A DNA stretch of 38,296 nt from Nitritalea halalkaliphila LW7 (GCF_000265075.1 NZ_AJYA01000041.1:1-38296), one strand, 5' to 3'; numbered from the stretch's first letter, positions 1-11,706 are shown. The notes: generated by a model from the sequence alone, not told the origin. Numbers and translations: made by a program.

Positions 1-29
1 GGGGGGGGAAATTTTGGGGGCCCCCCCTT

Positions 30-374
30 TCACCGATCCACCATCAGCCATAGAGACCAGACGATTGGATAGCCCATCAGATTTTTAAGCGTATTCGTCA
101 TCCCCGAACTGAGACTGGAAATAACATCCATCCCACGATTTACCTGCTTGCCCATGCGCCGTGCTACCAGCTCTTCGAGCAAAATCAACAGCAAAAAAGA
201 AAGGAATCGCGTAGGAAAGGGCTTTGGCGTATAACTCCATGTCAACCGACTATTTTTTAGGTGAAGATACAAGAAATCAGGCGTTTTCACAAAAAACCCT
301 CCCAGCACGGGGGCCGCTCCGATGATTTTTAAATAATTCCCAAAAAACCCGCCGCTCCAAGGCCGAAACCGCAA
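30..374 (-). CDS. N-terminal part of a probable sterol desaturase / fatty acid hydroxylase family membrane protein
   Basis: The readable frame gives about 114 residues. It contains a hydrophobic stretch (FLSFLLLILLEELVA) followed by a polar segment with DVISSLSSGMTNTLKNLMG, then a second hydrophobic segment. This arrangement resembles the N-terminal region of the bacterial sterol desaturase family, which are di-iron membrane enzymes; the histidine clusters of that family would lie further downstream and are not in the window. The frame stops at a TGA beside low-complexity runs of G and C at the very start of the window, so the stop may be an end-of-contig artefact and the gene probably continues leftward. 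The gene is divergent from purH. The start codon is uncertain, because the first ~25 residues look less typical than the rest. Family assignment is from remembered pattern, not a search. Confidence 0.4.
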   Translation of the reverse strand: MRFRPWSGGFFGNYLKIIGAAPVLGGFFVKTPDFLYLHLKNSRLTWSYTPKPFPTRFLSFLLLILLEELVARRMGKQVNRGMDVISSLSSGMTNTLKNLMGYPIVWSLWLMVDR

Positions 375-552
375 GCCCTCCCCCGAAATTTTACAGATAA
401 AACAGGCCCAAAACCCGTAAAATCCCGTAGAAAGCCCAAAAGGAGCGGCTTAAATTCCGACTGATTTTCGTAAGTTTGTGCACATAATTATTTTCTTCAC
501 GTAAAAAAAATGGGCCACGGGCTAGCGATACCCCGCGGTACCTCCCCACATC

Positions 553-2080
553 ATGGCGAATAAAAAGATTACCTCAGCCTTAATCTCTGTTTTTTATAAG
601 GACCACCTAGAGCCGATTATCGAGCAACTGAAAGCCCAGGGCGTCACCATTTACTCCACGGGAGGCACCCAGTCCTTCATCGAGTCCTTAGGAGCTGAAG
701 TGACTCCTGTAGAGACCCTGACCGGCTATCCCTCCATTTTCGGCGGGCGTGTGAAGACCTTGCACCCGAAAATTTTTGGAGGCATCCTGCACCGCCGCGG
801 GCTGCCAGAGGATGTGGAGCAGGCAGAGGCCTTTGACATCCCGGCCATCGACCTGGTCATCGTGGACCTCTATCCCTTCGAAGAGACCGTCGCCAGCGGA
901 GCCGCGGAAGCCGAGGTGATCGAGAAAATCGACATTGGCGGGATTTCCCTGATCCGCGCGGCAGCGAAAAACTTCCAGGACGTGGCCATCATCGCCTCCC
1001 GCGAGCAGTACGGGGCCTTAGCGCAGCGCCTCTCGGCGCAAAACGGCCAGTCTCAGCCTCGAAGACCGCCGCTATTTCGCAGCTGAGGCCTTCCGCGTTT
1101 CCTCGCATTACGACACGCAGATATTCCATTACTTTAACCGCAGCGAGCAGCTGCCTTACCTAAAAATCTCCGAAGAAAAGGCCACTGCACTCCGCTATGG
1201 CGAAAACCCGCATCAAGCCGCCCACTTCTACGGCGACCTAGAAGCCCTTTTCGAGCAGCTAAACGGCAAAGCCCTTTCCTATAACAATCTCGTGGACGTG
1301 GATGCCGCCGTAGCGCTCATCAGCGAATTCCCCGAAGAAACTGCCTTTGCCATCTTAAAACATACCAATGCCTGCGGCTGCGCCACCGCTGACAGTGTGC
1401 AGGAAGCCTATAAAAAGGCCTTTGCAGCAGATACGACCTCGGCTTTCGGTGGGGTACTGATCACGAACAGGACCGTGGACCTGGCCGCTGCCGAGGAAAT
1501 GAACAGCCTCTTCTTTGAGGTCCTGATCGCCCCGGACTTTGCGCCAGAGGCGCTGGAGCTCCTAAAAGGCAAGAAAAACAGAATCCTCCTACGCCAAAAA
1601 ATGGCGCTTAGCGGCACCAAGCAGATAAAAACGCTATTAAACGGCATCATCGAGCAGGACAAAGACCTGAAAACTGAACAAAAATCGGACTTTAGAGTGG
1701 TCACACAGGTGGCGCCCTCTGAGGAGGAGATGGACGCCCTGGTCTTCGCGGCCAAGGTCTGCAAGCATACCAAGTCGAACACGATCGTGCTGAGCAATGC
1801 CAGCCAGCTGTTCGCTTCTGGCGTGGGACAAACTTCCCGCGTGGATGCGTTGCGCCAAGCGATCGAAAAGGCCAAAAACTTCGGCTTTGATTTGAAAGGC
1901 GCCGTGATGGCCTCAGATGCCTTCTTCCCATTCCCGGACTGCGTGGAAATCGCCTCCAAAGAGGGCATCAGCGCAGTGGTGCAGCCTGGCGGCTCCATAA
2001 AAGACCAGGATTCCATCGACTTCTGTGATGCCCATGGCATGAGCATGGTGATGACGGGAGTTCGTCATTTTAAACATTAA
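553..2080 (+). CDS. purH: Bifunctional AICAR transformylase / IMP cyclohydrolase (one frame break near 1045)
   Basis: PurH catalyses the last two steps of de novo purine synthesis: formylation of AICAR using 10-formyl-THF, then ring closure to IMP in the cytoplasm. The N-terminal cyclohydrolase domain (about residues 1-145) shows YSTGGT, GRVKTLHPKIFGG and DLYPFEE. The C-terminal transformylase domain shows RYGENPHQAA, the catalytic Lys-His in LKHTNACGC, DTTSAFGG and VVQPGGSIKD. Total length, about 509 residues, matches the family. The reading frame breaks near 1040-1050: the first frame ends in non-homologous residues at 1086, while the other frame continues from about 1049 with SLEDRRYFAAEAFRVSSHYD, typical of PurH. 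A single missing base explains this; since purH is normally essential for prototrophy, I treat it as a sequence error. It stands upstream of cysS on the same strand with an 80-bp gap. Confidence 0.95.
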
Positions 2081-2160
2081 TAGATACACACGCTTTTAAA
2101 CCTTGGATGTGGGCGGGCGGCTAGAAGGCTGCTCCCCCCGCAGCCAGGCTACGATCCGGT

Positions 2161-3659
2161 ATGAAATCAGAAAACGCCCTTTCGCTTTACAACACCCTCA
2201 CACGTAAGAAGGAAAAGTTCGCTCCTTTAAATCCCCCTTTTGTGGGCATGTATGTCTGCGGGCCGACCGTGTACGGCGATGCACACCTGGGGCATGGCGC
2301 CCTGCCATCACCTTCGACACGGTGTACCGCTACCTGACCTACCTCGGGTACCGCGTGCGCTATGTCCGTAACATCACCGACGTGGGCCACCTCACCGGAG
2401 ATGCCGACGAGGGGGAAGATAAAATCGCGAAGAAGGCGAAGTTGGAGCAGCTCGAGCCCATGGAAGTGGCGCAGCAGTACACCGACACCTACCACCGAGA
2501 CATGGAGGCCCTGAACACCATCCGCCCGAGCATCGAGCCGCGTGCCACGGGCCATATCCCCGAGCAAATCGAGCTGGTGCAGGCGATTTTGGCCGAAGGC
2601 CTCGCCTACGAGGTGAACGGCTCCGTTTATTTCGACGTGTTGAAATACAATGAAAAGCAGCAGTACGGCAAGCTTTCCGGCCGCGTGCTGGAGGAACTGG
2701 TCAGCGGCTCCCGAGAACTGGATGGCCAAAGCGAAAAGCGAAACGCTGTAGATTTTGCGCTTTGGAAAAAGGCAGCACCGGAGCACCTCATGCAGTGGGA
2801 TTCGCCCTGGGGCAAAGGCTTCCCCGGCTGGCACCTCGAGTGTACAGCCATGAGCTCCAAGTACTTGGGCAAACATTTTGACATTCACGGTGGCGGGATG
2901 GATCTCATGTTCCCCCACCACGAATGCGAGATCGCGCAAGGGAATGCCTGCAACCATGTGGATCCGGCTAAGTACTGGATGCACAACAATATGATCACGA
3001 TAAACGGGCAGAAGATGGGGAAATCCCTGGGGAATTTTATCACCCTACAGGAACTGTTTACCGGTCAGCACCCGCTGCTGGAGCAGGCCTACTCCCCCAT
3101 GACTATCCGGTATTTTATCCTCACGGCACATTACCGCTCCACCTTAGATTTCTCGAATGAGGCGCTAAAAGGAGCAGAAAAGGGCTATAAGAAGTTGATG
3201 AATGGTTTGCGCACAGCGCAAAAGCTACAGGCCAGGCCCCCACTCGCGCAGGAGGCACCCGATGAGAAGCAGGTGCAGCAGGTGGAGCAGATTTTGCGCC
3301 AGCTCTTCCGTGCGATGGACGATGATTTTAACACCGCACAGGCGATCGGACACCTCTTTAATCTTTTGAAGAAAATCAATAGCCTCTACACCGGGCAGCT
3401 GGCGGCAGAGGCACTGGGCGAGACCCTTTTCCGAGAGCTGCTCACGCGTTATGTGCATTTCGTGACCGAGATATTAGGCCTGAGGGAGGAGCAGCCCAAT
3501 CACCAGGAGGCCCTGCTCGAAGCGCTTTTAGGGGTGTACAGCGAGGCCAAAACAGCCCGTAATTATGCGAAAGTGGATGCAATTCGGGCACAACTGAAAG
3601 CGGTGGGAATCGTGGTAAAAGACATGAAACAAGGAATCGACTGGGCCTATGAAGAATAA
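2161..3659 (+). CDS. cysS: Cysteinyl-tRNA synthetase (one frame break near 2297)
   Basis: This class I aminoacyl-tRNA synthetase charges tRNA-Cys in the cytoplasm. The start at 2161 gives [20 protein letters not shown] and then [13 protein letters not shown], which carries the first zinc-binding Cys and the HIGH-type signature. Other zinc ligands appear in WHLECTAMS and HHECEIAQ, and the KMSKS-type loop is KMGKSLGNF near 3012. The C-terminal anticodon-binding helical region ends with the typical [12 protein letters not shown] and DMKQGIDW. Length is about 499 residues, usual for the family. The frame is lost just after the HIGH motif: the expected [16 protein letters not shown] is restored by adding one base around 2295-2300. 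Loss of this essential enzyme is implausible, so this is most likely a sequencing error. The stop overlaps the start of the next gene by 11 bp. Confidence 0.95.
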
Positions 3660-4647
3660 TTGGAAGGTACTCATCTGGGCACCGCTGCTCTGCCTGCTCC
3701 TCTCCCAAAGCTGCGGCTCCGGGGATTCGGGACTCAGCGAAGAGGAGCTGCATGCCCTGAAAGTAGCGGCAGAAGATGTCCCGGCCTTTTCGGCGGACTC
3801 TGCCTATCAGTACATCGCCCAGCAGGTGGCCTTCGGGCCGCGGGTGCCGATGACGGAAGGGCATGCCCGCACCCGCGACTGGATCATCGCCACCTTAGAA
3901 GGTTTCGGCCTGCAGGTGCAGCGCCAGGATTTTCAGGCAGAAACGCATGATGGACTCACCTGGGACCTGACGAATATCATCGCCAAGCACAATCCCGAAG
4001 CGAAAAAACGGATATTGCTGGCTGCCCACTGGGACACGCGACGCGTCGCCGATAAAGACAGCGAGCGCATGGATGAGCCCATCGACGGGGCAAATGACGG
4101 AGGCAGTGGTGTGGGTATCCTGATGGAAATCGCACGCGTCCTCAGCACCGCCGAGCGACAGCCTGAGGTAGGGATCGACTTTATCTTCTTCGATGGAGAG
4201 GATGATGGCGAACCCGAAGGCTCCCGCCTGCGCTCCAACCGTGTTTTCTGGTGCTTAGGCTCCCAGCACTGGGCAAAGAACCCGCATGAACCAGGCTACA
4301 CCGCCTTTTATGGCATATTATTAGACATGGTCGCAGCACGTGGCGCCCGTTTTTACCGCGAGGGACACAGCATGCAGTACGCAAAAAATATTGTGACCAA
4401 AGTCTGGAACCATGCCCATGCCCTGGGTTTCAGTGACTACTTCATTTTGCGCGATGCGCCTCCCATCACCGACGACCACCTGTACGTGAATCAGGCCGGC
4501 ATACCGATGATCGACATCGTGGAATTTTCCCCCGACTTCGGTTTTGGCAGTTATCACCACACCCATGCCGATAATATGGACCTGATCGATAAGCGCACCA
4601 TCCGTGCCGTGGGCGAGACCGTTTTATTTACGCTTTATCAAGAATAG
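3649..4647 (+). CDS. M28-family zinc hydrolase, glutaminyl-peptide cyclotransferase-like lipoprotein
   Basis: The protein has 332 residues. An N-terminal hydrophobic segment ends at [10 protein letters not shown], a lipobox-like site with Cys22, suggesting a lipoprotein in the periplasm or outer membrane. The catalytic domain shows the M28 metal ligands in order: AAHWDTR (His), [10 protein letters not shown] (Asp), [10 protein letters not shown] (Glu), [18 protein letters not shown] (Asp region), and [11 protein letters not shown] (His). The FFDGED...[12 protein letters not shown] pattern is closest to bacterial members resembling glutaminyl-peptide cyclases, which convert N-terminal glutamine to pyroglutamate, but an aminopeptidase activity cannot be excluded. 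The frame is intact. The start overlaps the end of cysS, and the LacI-type gene starts 2 bp after its stop, which suggests one transcript. Confidence 0.85.
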   Translation: MKNNWKVLIWAPLLCLLLSQSCGSGDSGLSEEELHALKVAAEDVPAFSADSAYQYIAQQVAFGPRVPMTEGHARTRDWIIATLEGFGLQVQRQDFQAETHDGLTWDLTNIIAKHNPEAKKRILLAAHWDTRRVADKDSERMDEPIDGANDGGSGVGILMEIARVLSTAERQPEVGIDFIFFDGEDDGEPEGSRLRSNRVFWCLGSQHWAKNPHEPGYTAFYGILLDMVAARGARFYREGHSMQYAKNIVTKVWNHAHALGFSDYFILRDAPPITDDHLYVNQAGIPMIDIVEFSPDFGFGSYHHTHADNMDLIDKRTIRAVGETVLFTLYQE

Positions 4648-4649
4648 CC

Positions 4650-5686
4650 ATGAAAAAAAGCCATCAAGTGACCATGAAAGAGATTGCGAAGAAATTGCAG
4701 GTCTCTGTTTCTACTGTTTCGCGCGCGCTGAAGGACTCCCCGGAGCTGCACCCTGAGACAAAGCAGAAAATCGTGGCGATGGCGAAGGAGATGAATTATC
4801 AGCCGAATTTGCTGGCGCAAAGTTTACGGAGCTCGCGGAGCAAAGTACTCGGCGTCATCGTCCCCGAGCTGACCTCTCACTTTTTTTCCAGTAATATTTC
4901 GGGCATTCAGGATACCGCCTACAAGCGGGGCTATAACATCATGATCTGCCAGTCAAACGAGCGCTACGACATGGAGGTAGCAAATGTCAAGACACTGGTT
5001 TCCAGTCAGGTAGACGGCTTGCTGATTTCACTCAGCCGAGAGACGAAGGAGCTGGGCCACCTGCAGGAGCTGTACGACCGGCAGTACCCTTTTGTGCTTT
5101 TCGACCGTGTTTCCGAGGAGCTCCCCGTCACTCAGGTAATCGTGGACGATGCTGGCGGCGCCTATGAGGTGGTGAAGCACTTGCTGGAGCAGGGCTGCCG
5201 CAAAGTGGTTTTCGTCTCAGGGCCGGAAGAGTTGTACATTTCTAAAAAACGGCGCGAGGGCTACGAAAAGGCTTTGCGCGAGTTCAGCATCCCCCTACAG
5301 GAAGACCTGATTTACGTGAGCGACATGACTCCTGCAGGAAGTCGCACATTGGCGGATCAATTGATCGCCCGAAAGGGAGAGTTCGATGGCGTTTTTGCAT
5401 GATCGATCCCATGGCGGTAGAGATTATGATGCAGTTTAAAGCGGCCGGGCTTCGCGTGCCAGAGGAAGTAGCAGTAGCCGGTTTTACCGATAATCCCACC
5501 GCCGCCGTAGTGGAGCCTTCCCTCACGACCGTTTCCCAGCCGGGATACGAGATGGGCGTGCTGGCAGCGGAGTGCTTGCTCGATCAGCTTAGTGGCGACT
5601 GGGAAGAGGAGGAAAAACCCAAGCGCCACGTTCTGCAAGCTTCTCTCGTAGAGAGAAAGTCCTCACAAAAACGTGGCGCTTCTTAA
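4650..5686 (+). CDS. LacI-family transcriptional regulator (one frame break near 5398)
   Basis: The N-terminal 50 residues form a LacI-type helix-turn-helix (TMKEIAKKLQVSVSTVSRAL) with hinge YQPNLLAQSLRSSRSKVLGV. A periplasmic-binding-protein-like sensor domain follows (GVIVPELTSHFFSSNISGI, DGLLISLSRET, VDDAGGAYEVVKHLLEQG). The frame stops at a TGA at 5400-5402, just after GEFDGVFA, and resumes one base over with IDPMAVEIMMQFKAAGLRVP, exactly where the LacI sensor normally reads on. The two frames overlap as ATGA at 5399-5402, which mimics a translationally coupled pair, but the split lies inside a single domain, so a one-base error is more likely. Repaired length is about 345 residues, standard for the family. 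The ligand is unknown; no sugar-utilisation genes are adjacent. It follows the M28 gene with a 2-bp gap. Confidence 0.9.
5621..5681. repeat. Nested inverted repeats overlapping the end of the LacI-type gene
   Basis: An outer perfect 12-bp inverted repeat (AAGCGCCACGTT at 5621-5632, AACGTGGCGCTT at 5670-5681) encloses a perfect 7-bp hairpin (TTCTCTC/GAGAGAA at 5641-5647 and 5651-5657, three-base loop). It lies in the last codons of the lacI-like gene and between convergent genes (yaaA ends at 5731). It could act as a bidirectional transcript end, although no strong T tract follows on either strand. The repeats are seen directly; the role is inferred. Confidence 0.6.
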
Positions 5687-5730
5687 AAAGATTTGGAGCA
5701 GCAGCCTTTCCTGGCTACTCGTTCAGCAGC

Positions 5731-6484
5731 TTAGCCCCGGCGGAAGGTCCAGCCCTCATCCACATCGGGGCCAGCCCACTCGTACCCCTCCGAGGTAAAG
5801 GCTTTCAACTCCTCAGGATCTGTAATTCTGTTTTTTATGATGTAATCCGCCATCAGGCCACGCGCTTGCTTGGCGTAGATACCGATGACTTTATAGCTGC
5901 CATTTTTAAACTCCTTAAAGGCAGGGGAAATCACCTCAGCCTGCAGATCTGCCTGACTCACCGCTTTAAAATACTCTTGAGAGGCCAGGTTAATGATAGC
6001 CCCTTCAGCGACATCCTCATTTAATTTTTTCGCGATCCGCGCGCCCCAAAACTCATATAAGTTCTTGCCATGGCCATTCTCGATACGAATGCCCATTTCC
6101 AAGCGGTAAGGCTGGATCAGATCCAGTGGACGCAGCACACCATATAAGCCGGAAAGGATACGCAGGTGGCGCTGCGCAAAGTCAAAGTCCTCTTCAGTAT
6201 AGTTATCCACATCGATTTTCGTGTACACATCCCCCTTAAAAGCTAGAAGAGCCTGCTTGGCCGTGTCGGGTTCGAAGCGCTTTTGAAAATTCGCATAACG
6301 CTCCGCATTAAGCTGCGCGATATTTTCGCTGACACTCATCAACTGACGAATTTCATCTGTCGTCTTTTTTTTTCATGATCTCCACCAACTCGAATGTCTG
6401 CGTTTGAAATTCCGGAGTAGTGAAGGTATTGATTTGGCTTTCTGCAAGATCCAGTGTCTTCGATGGAGATAGGAGCACCAACAT
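5731..6484 (-). CDS. yaaA: YaaA family protein, peroxide-stress/DNA-binding type (frame break in an A9 run near 6366-6374)
   Basis: The protein belongs to the YaaA (DUF328) family, which in E. coli limits intracellular free iron and DNA damage during peroxide stress. It has family hallmarks: an N-terminal [13 protein letters not shown], then [35 protein letters not shown], and [15 protein letters not shown] near the C-terminus. Starting from ATG at 6484, the frame fails after EIMKKK in a run of nine adenines on the coding strand. Removing one gives [20 protein letters not shown], joining perfectly to the rest. The repaired protein is 250 residues, the normal family length. It begins about 22 bp after the stop of the large T9SS surface protein on the same strand and is convergent with the lacI-like gene. 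Confidence 0.92.
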
Positions 6485-6506
6485 AGGCAATTAACTATTT
6501 TTTTGG

Positions 6507-9500
6507 TTATCGGATAACGAAAAGTGGCTTTTCGATGCGTTTTTCTACGCCGTCATCTACATTTTTTAATATAATTATCATGATATAAGTTCCCGCAGGC
6601 ACAAATTCGCCATTCACACGACCGTCCCATACTATTTCTAAGTGAGTAGCTTCGGAACTATTCGTCTTGTATTCATGGAAATGAATCAGCTGGCCCCATC
6701 GGTTGTAAATAAACACCTCCACCTCTTGTACATAATTAGAGGTAGCCAGGGTGACCACATTATCCCGCAGCATTCCTTCTCCACGAGGACTTCGTCTTCC
6801 CGAGAGGCGCACCGCGTTCGGGGCATTTACCTGCAGCTCACAAACATCGGTCACGTTAAAGCGCACCTCCAGGGTACAGTTGAATGTAGGGACTCCATAG
6901 TCTATTTCTAAAGTATACACTCCTTCCATTTGTACCTCATCAAAATCCAGTTCCAGAGGTGCAGCACCGGGCACTGGAGGATCATTAGGACGTACTGTCC
7001 GCACGGTATTTCCATCAGGATCGATCCAGCGGAACTCACTGACATTCGGGTCCATCAGATCGATAAAGGAAGGAATCGGTAGGCGCCTTACCGTAGAGGT
7101 GGCAAAGCAGAAGCTCACCTCTTCTTCTATCGGCTCACCTACTCGGTTTTCGATCTCAGCATCCACGGCAGTTACGAAACAGCCTTCGGCATCCTGGAAA
7201 GAAACGATATAACTGCCTGCCGGCAGGACTTCCACCGCTTGCGCAGATCCTGGAATGGTGCCGCCACTTGCCACAGGCACCGGCACTGTACCCGCCAGAC
7301 GCACCTCATAACTACCCTCGAAGCCTGCTGGGAATTGGATGATCAAACTACCGTCCTGACCATTCGGACCACAGCGAGCGGGGGTACTCGTCACGATAAA
7401 GTTAGGCACATTAATCGCCTGCGAAGCATCCGGTACGATAACGGTCTCATCGAAACTACAATTCAAAGTCAGATCCACTGTCCGAATAGAAAAGGCGCCA
7501 GGAGGGAAGCCCGTCAGCTGCAGTACACCTCCTGCAGGATTCGGCACCACACCAAAAGTAGCTGGATTTGAGGCCACATCCACACCATCCAACTCGATAC
7601 GAATGGGGCGTCCATTTAGCGAGATGACTCCTGGGAAGCCACTAAGATCTAAGCCATCCAGCAAAATCTCCCCCGTGCTGACCCCACATTCTGGTGCCGC
7701 TAAGGTTCGGATGTCTAGCTGAGGTGGGGGTAAAACTGTAAAAGGTTGCTCTAATGTAACTATACATTTCGGAGCAGTAGCAGGGTTTGAAGATCTCGCT
7801 AAACTGTCTAACATCTCAAATTGCATGATATAATCGCCAGGGGGGAGCCGATTTGGACCAGCTTGAATAGTAGCTGAATTTACATTAGCAATTTCAATCA
7901 GTGGTGCACCTAAGGTGGAGGAAGCTGGGAACACTCGAAATATGCCCCTATCAGGTATAGGAGAAACCCCAGGGCCTGCACCCTCAAAAGGAAAAGCAAT
8001 TAATTCTCCATCATGACAAATAACACCTGATTGAGTTGCAACCCAAGCTCTCTTGGCGCTCCTATAAAAATCTGAACCTCCACTGGTGGACAGGTATCAA
8101 TACCATTTCTTTTTAATGCCGCAGCCGTGACAGTAAAAATTTCCCCTACTGTTGGATTTATAAAATCCTCAGGAAATCTAATGGGTAAAATATTTCCTGT
8201 CCCTAATTGTAACCCTGCGGAATTACTCCAAACGATATCAAAATCATCTGGATTGGCAAATCGATCATCGATAGCTTTTAGTTCCAATACGTTCTCACCT
8301 GGGCAAAAGAATAATTCATCCGGAAGAATAAATGGAGGTCCAAGCACGCGAACCCTATGCTCAAGAGGCGGAAAGATAAACTCACATCGTTTGACAAAAA
8401 GGGTTATCGAATAGTCTCCAGGTTCATCAAAAGTAAATAAAAAGCTATTAGGATTCGCCATGTCTTCAACCGGCGGCACCTGTATAGTGGAAACTTGCCC
8501 CCTAAACGTCTTCTGACACGCCACCGAAGAAGTGTATCAATAGGCTCCAAAATAGCATCTAATCTGAGACTGGCACTTCCTTTAACTGGAATAGATCCAG
8601 CAACAATATTTGCTAAACAAATTTCATTTTCCCCATCCAAACCCGGATCCTGAGCACCACTTCCACTAGCCTCTGCTCGATACCGCGGCAAGCTATTCCC
8701 CAAGCGTCCACCATTCGAAAAAAGGAAGAAAATCAGGAGTAAATAAACTCGGAATATCACTAAACCGCCCCTCATTCAAAATACCTATAGCACCATCCCC
8801 AGGCTCCCCTACTAAAAGCAAGTTGAGCGGCCCCGGAGAGCGCTGTATCGCCCGAAAATTCCCCCTCTCTATCTCATTCTTCGAGGCCAAAACAGCATCC
8901 GAAAAGGCAGCCACGCCTACGGCATTCGTCAGGTCTGCAATAAAGGAAGGAGGCGTCACCGTTTCGGGATCCGACACATCCTGATCCTCCAGCGTAAATT
9001 CTATTATATCTCCTTCCAGCGTAAGGTATAAACGATCTTCCGTGGCAGAAAACTCTATACCAAATACCTCTCCTGCTAACTGAAACGTACTCACCAGCTC
9101 TAATGCATCCCCTACACACGCAGCACCTCTACCGTACTCTGCATCTCTCCCGGGTTATCTGGATCTGGATACGAATACGCCGAACCCAGCAGGCCGCCTC
9201 CTAAGCTAAACTGCATCACACCGGGAATTTCCTGATCACCGGGCGTAAAATCTCCCTGACCTGCTCGATCTGCGATGGATATACCATTATTATCGATAAC
9301 GTACAGACGATAGTTCGTCGTCCCCATCTCCTTAAAGGCAACCAAATTTCGCCCCCACCTAGGTGAACTGCACTCTGCTGGGTGCCTGGCTGGAAAAGCA
9401 AATTATTCGCACTGATCACATTGCCGGCCACGGCAGGACTAGCGAAAGGTCCTCCCCTCCTCAAATCTACAATATGAAAAAGCACTTGATTCGGAGCATT

Positions 9501-11668
9501 TACCGTAGGAGTAAACAGATAAAACAGGGTATTCGTCTCCTGTAAAGCAGGATCCGGATAAGGAACGATAATGACACCCTGCCGAGCTCGGGCGTCACCG
9601 CCCAATGTGGTAGCTCCCGCTCCAGTACCTAAGCCCATAGGGTCTAAAACGGTAGGGTCTAGCAGCAAAGGGGTATGCGTAAAATCCCAAACCGTCTCTC
9701 CATCAGTGTAGAAAATCACATTCCCTGATATGTCGTAAAAGACATCCACTGCATCTGGCAGGTTATTCGGAAATATACGCTGAGTGATTTGTGCCGGAAA
9801 CACATCGTCTAACTCTGGCGCATCTAAAGGCCGCGGAGAGCCCGGAACTGTAGGAAAAAGAGGATAATCATTAAAGTCAATTCCCGCTCCATCACCGAAA
9901 AACCAACGCCCATTTCTTCCAGTGGGAAGTACTCCTCCATCCGAATTATCCACCACGCGTAGGGTAACTTCGGCGATGCCGTAGCATTGCCCCATTCCCC
10001 CAGCTTCGCGCACCAATACATAATAGGTTCCCGGTTCACAGACGAACGCATCAGGAGAATTAGTCCAGCCACGCTCGGGAAAAGCCGACCAGAAATATTC
10101 AAAACCAGGCCCCGGAGCGCTGCCATTGATTTGCATACCATCCGCCAGATTTGTCCCCCCTCCCGTAGCCGGGTTGGATGGATCCGTACAGGGACAAACG
10201 ATGTCTGGATCCAGCTGTAACTCCACCTCAGGTCCGGCATTTCCAAAGGTCAAACTTACCGATTCTGTCACTTCCGTACCATCCGCGAAGGTCACCGTCA
10301 CACTTACGCTATTCACGCCGCCAGGCACCACGAGATGCTCCACATCCTCTATCGTTTCCGAATTGCCTTCTGCATCTGTATAGGTCCACTCGAAGGCAGT
10401 CGCCTGCAGTCCTAAGGGTAAAATTTTAGTTACCAAGGCACCGGGCTATCTGGACATAAATTACCCGGAGGCGCGATAATCTGCACCGTAGGCGTAAACG
10501 TCACCGTCGTAGAGAAAGTCGGAAACATCCGCGCACAGAAGTCGATCCCCGGAAAGCGATCCACCTCCCAGATAAAATCAGCCTGAAGCGGCTCCTCTGG
10601 ATTTTCTAACTCTGCGATTTTTACCCGACCGCTGCCCGGAATTTCATACAATACATACAAGCGCCCATTAGGTCCTACGCGAATATCAAGAATAGCTTCG
10701 GGACCAGGCGTTACATCCCCGATAGGTACTGTACTCCACGATCCTCCTCCTAAAGAAAGGCGATGCAGCGTTCCCTGACCCGTGGTCGGATTGGTCACGG
10801 ACACAAATAAGAAATCTCCATCTGCACTAAACGTCATCCCGCCCACTTCTCCTGCTCCCGGGGAGGCTACTGCGCGTGCATTCGATAGCTGCCCCGTAGC
10901 TGGATCAAAGTCGATAAGCGTCAGCTGATTGTTTGCGTCCACCACAATCACCTGATTAGTCTCTTCATTAAAGCGAATCTGCACAGGTGCATTCGCTAAG
11001 GGCAGGGTCTCCTCCGTCCAAGAAGCTGGTGTAGCGCCTTGAATATCCAAGGCCACTAAGTTGCCCCCACTATAATAAAATAGAAAAGAGCCATTATCCA
11101 CATTAGGATTGTCGATCAACTTAATCGCAGGCCCCACTCCGGAACGAAAATTATTATCTTGAGCACCTACAGCTGCCACGTCATTATTAGTCACCCCAAC
11201 CTGCTGCAGCCCTAAATCTCCCGACTGAGTAATGTAAAAAATAAAATAGCTATCCGGAATAGCTGGATCCACATCGAATTCCCCCACAGCGATGGCTACT
11301 GCCTGTAAATTACCAGTGGCTCCACCTAAATTAACGGCCCCTCCTATTAAACTATGGTTGCCATCATAAACAAAACCTCCGTTGGTATAAAAAAGGAGGT
11401 TTCCCGTGGCTTGATTGATGGCCGTCGCAACTGTATTTGGTCCCAAAACCTGTCGACCGGCCACCGTATTCGGCCCTAAAGGCACGGCCGATACCGCATC
11501 ATTCGCCCCAAAACTAAGGAAGGCTCTTCCCGGCTCACAGTCACCGAAGAGCCAGATATTCCGGTTAACCCCTTGGCCCTGGGCCAAAAATGGAAGGCTC
11601 ATAAACAGAAGCAGGGCCCAAAAGGCCCTCTCAAAAGCATGGTGCAGACTTCTGTAGGTGTGTTTCAT
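6507..11668 (-). CDS. Giant T9SS cargo protein with gliding-motility (CHU_C, type B sorting) C-terminal domain; six frame breaks
   Basis: Joined, the frames give about 1,720 residues. The N-terminus (MKHTYRSLHHAFERAFWALL ... FLAQGQG) is a signal peptide. Two large propeller-like regions follow, each opening with a similar W-FGD-F motif (NIWLFGDCEPGRAFLSF near the N-terminus, GRWFFGDGAGIDFNDY around residue 575), separated by a PKD-like domain (ATAFEWTYTDAEGN ... VTVTFADGTEVTESVSLTFG). Further PKD-like stretches follow (FDEPGDYSITLFVKRC, CPGENVLELK). The last ~90 residues are a CHU_C domain (VEVFIYNRWGQLIHFHEYK, WDGRVNGEFVPAGTYIMII), the sorting signal for type B T9SS export. Breaks fall near 10436, 9350, 9110, 8700, 8522 and 8015; each is bridged by one base with sensible sequence on both sides (for example GVICHDGELIAFPFEG across 7934-8015). 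The gene faces the PorP/SprF gene. Confidence 0.85.
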
Positions 11669-11681
11669 AATTTCGTAAACA

Positions 11682-11706
11682 CTTGTATAACAAGTTAAGC
11701 GCTTAA
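11682..11706. promoter_or_regulatory. Two abutting palindromes in the divergent T9SS promoter region
   Basis: The 73-bp spacer between two divergent T9SS-related genes contains CTTGT-ATA-ACAAG (11682-11694) followed immediately by the perfect palindrome TTAAGCGCTTAA (11695-11706). Dimeric regulators commonly bind such sites, and the position would allow control of both genes. No clear Bacteroidetes promoter hexamers were found beside them, so the operator role is inference. Confidence 0.4.

Noticed and set aside
1408..2046. 212-codon minus-strand frame
   Set aside because: Antisense to the purH transformylase domain; Ser-rich shadow of a GC-biased gene.
2130..2148. GGCTGC/GCAGCC hairpin between purH and cysS as a terminator
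   Set aside because: The stem is short and no T tract follows; the two genes are probably just closely spaced.
2187..2984. Long open frame (265 codons) on the minus strand
   Set aside because: Entirely antisense to cysS, whose motifs are unmistakable; the translation has no recognisable pattern.
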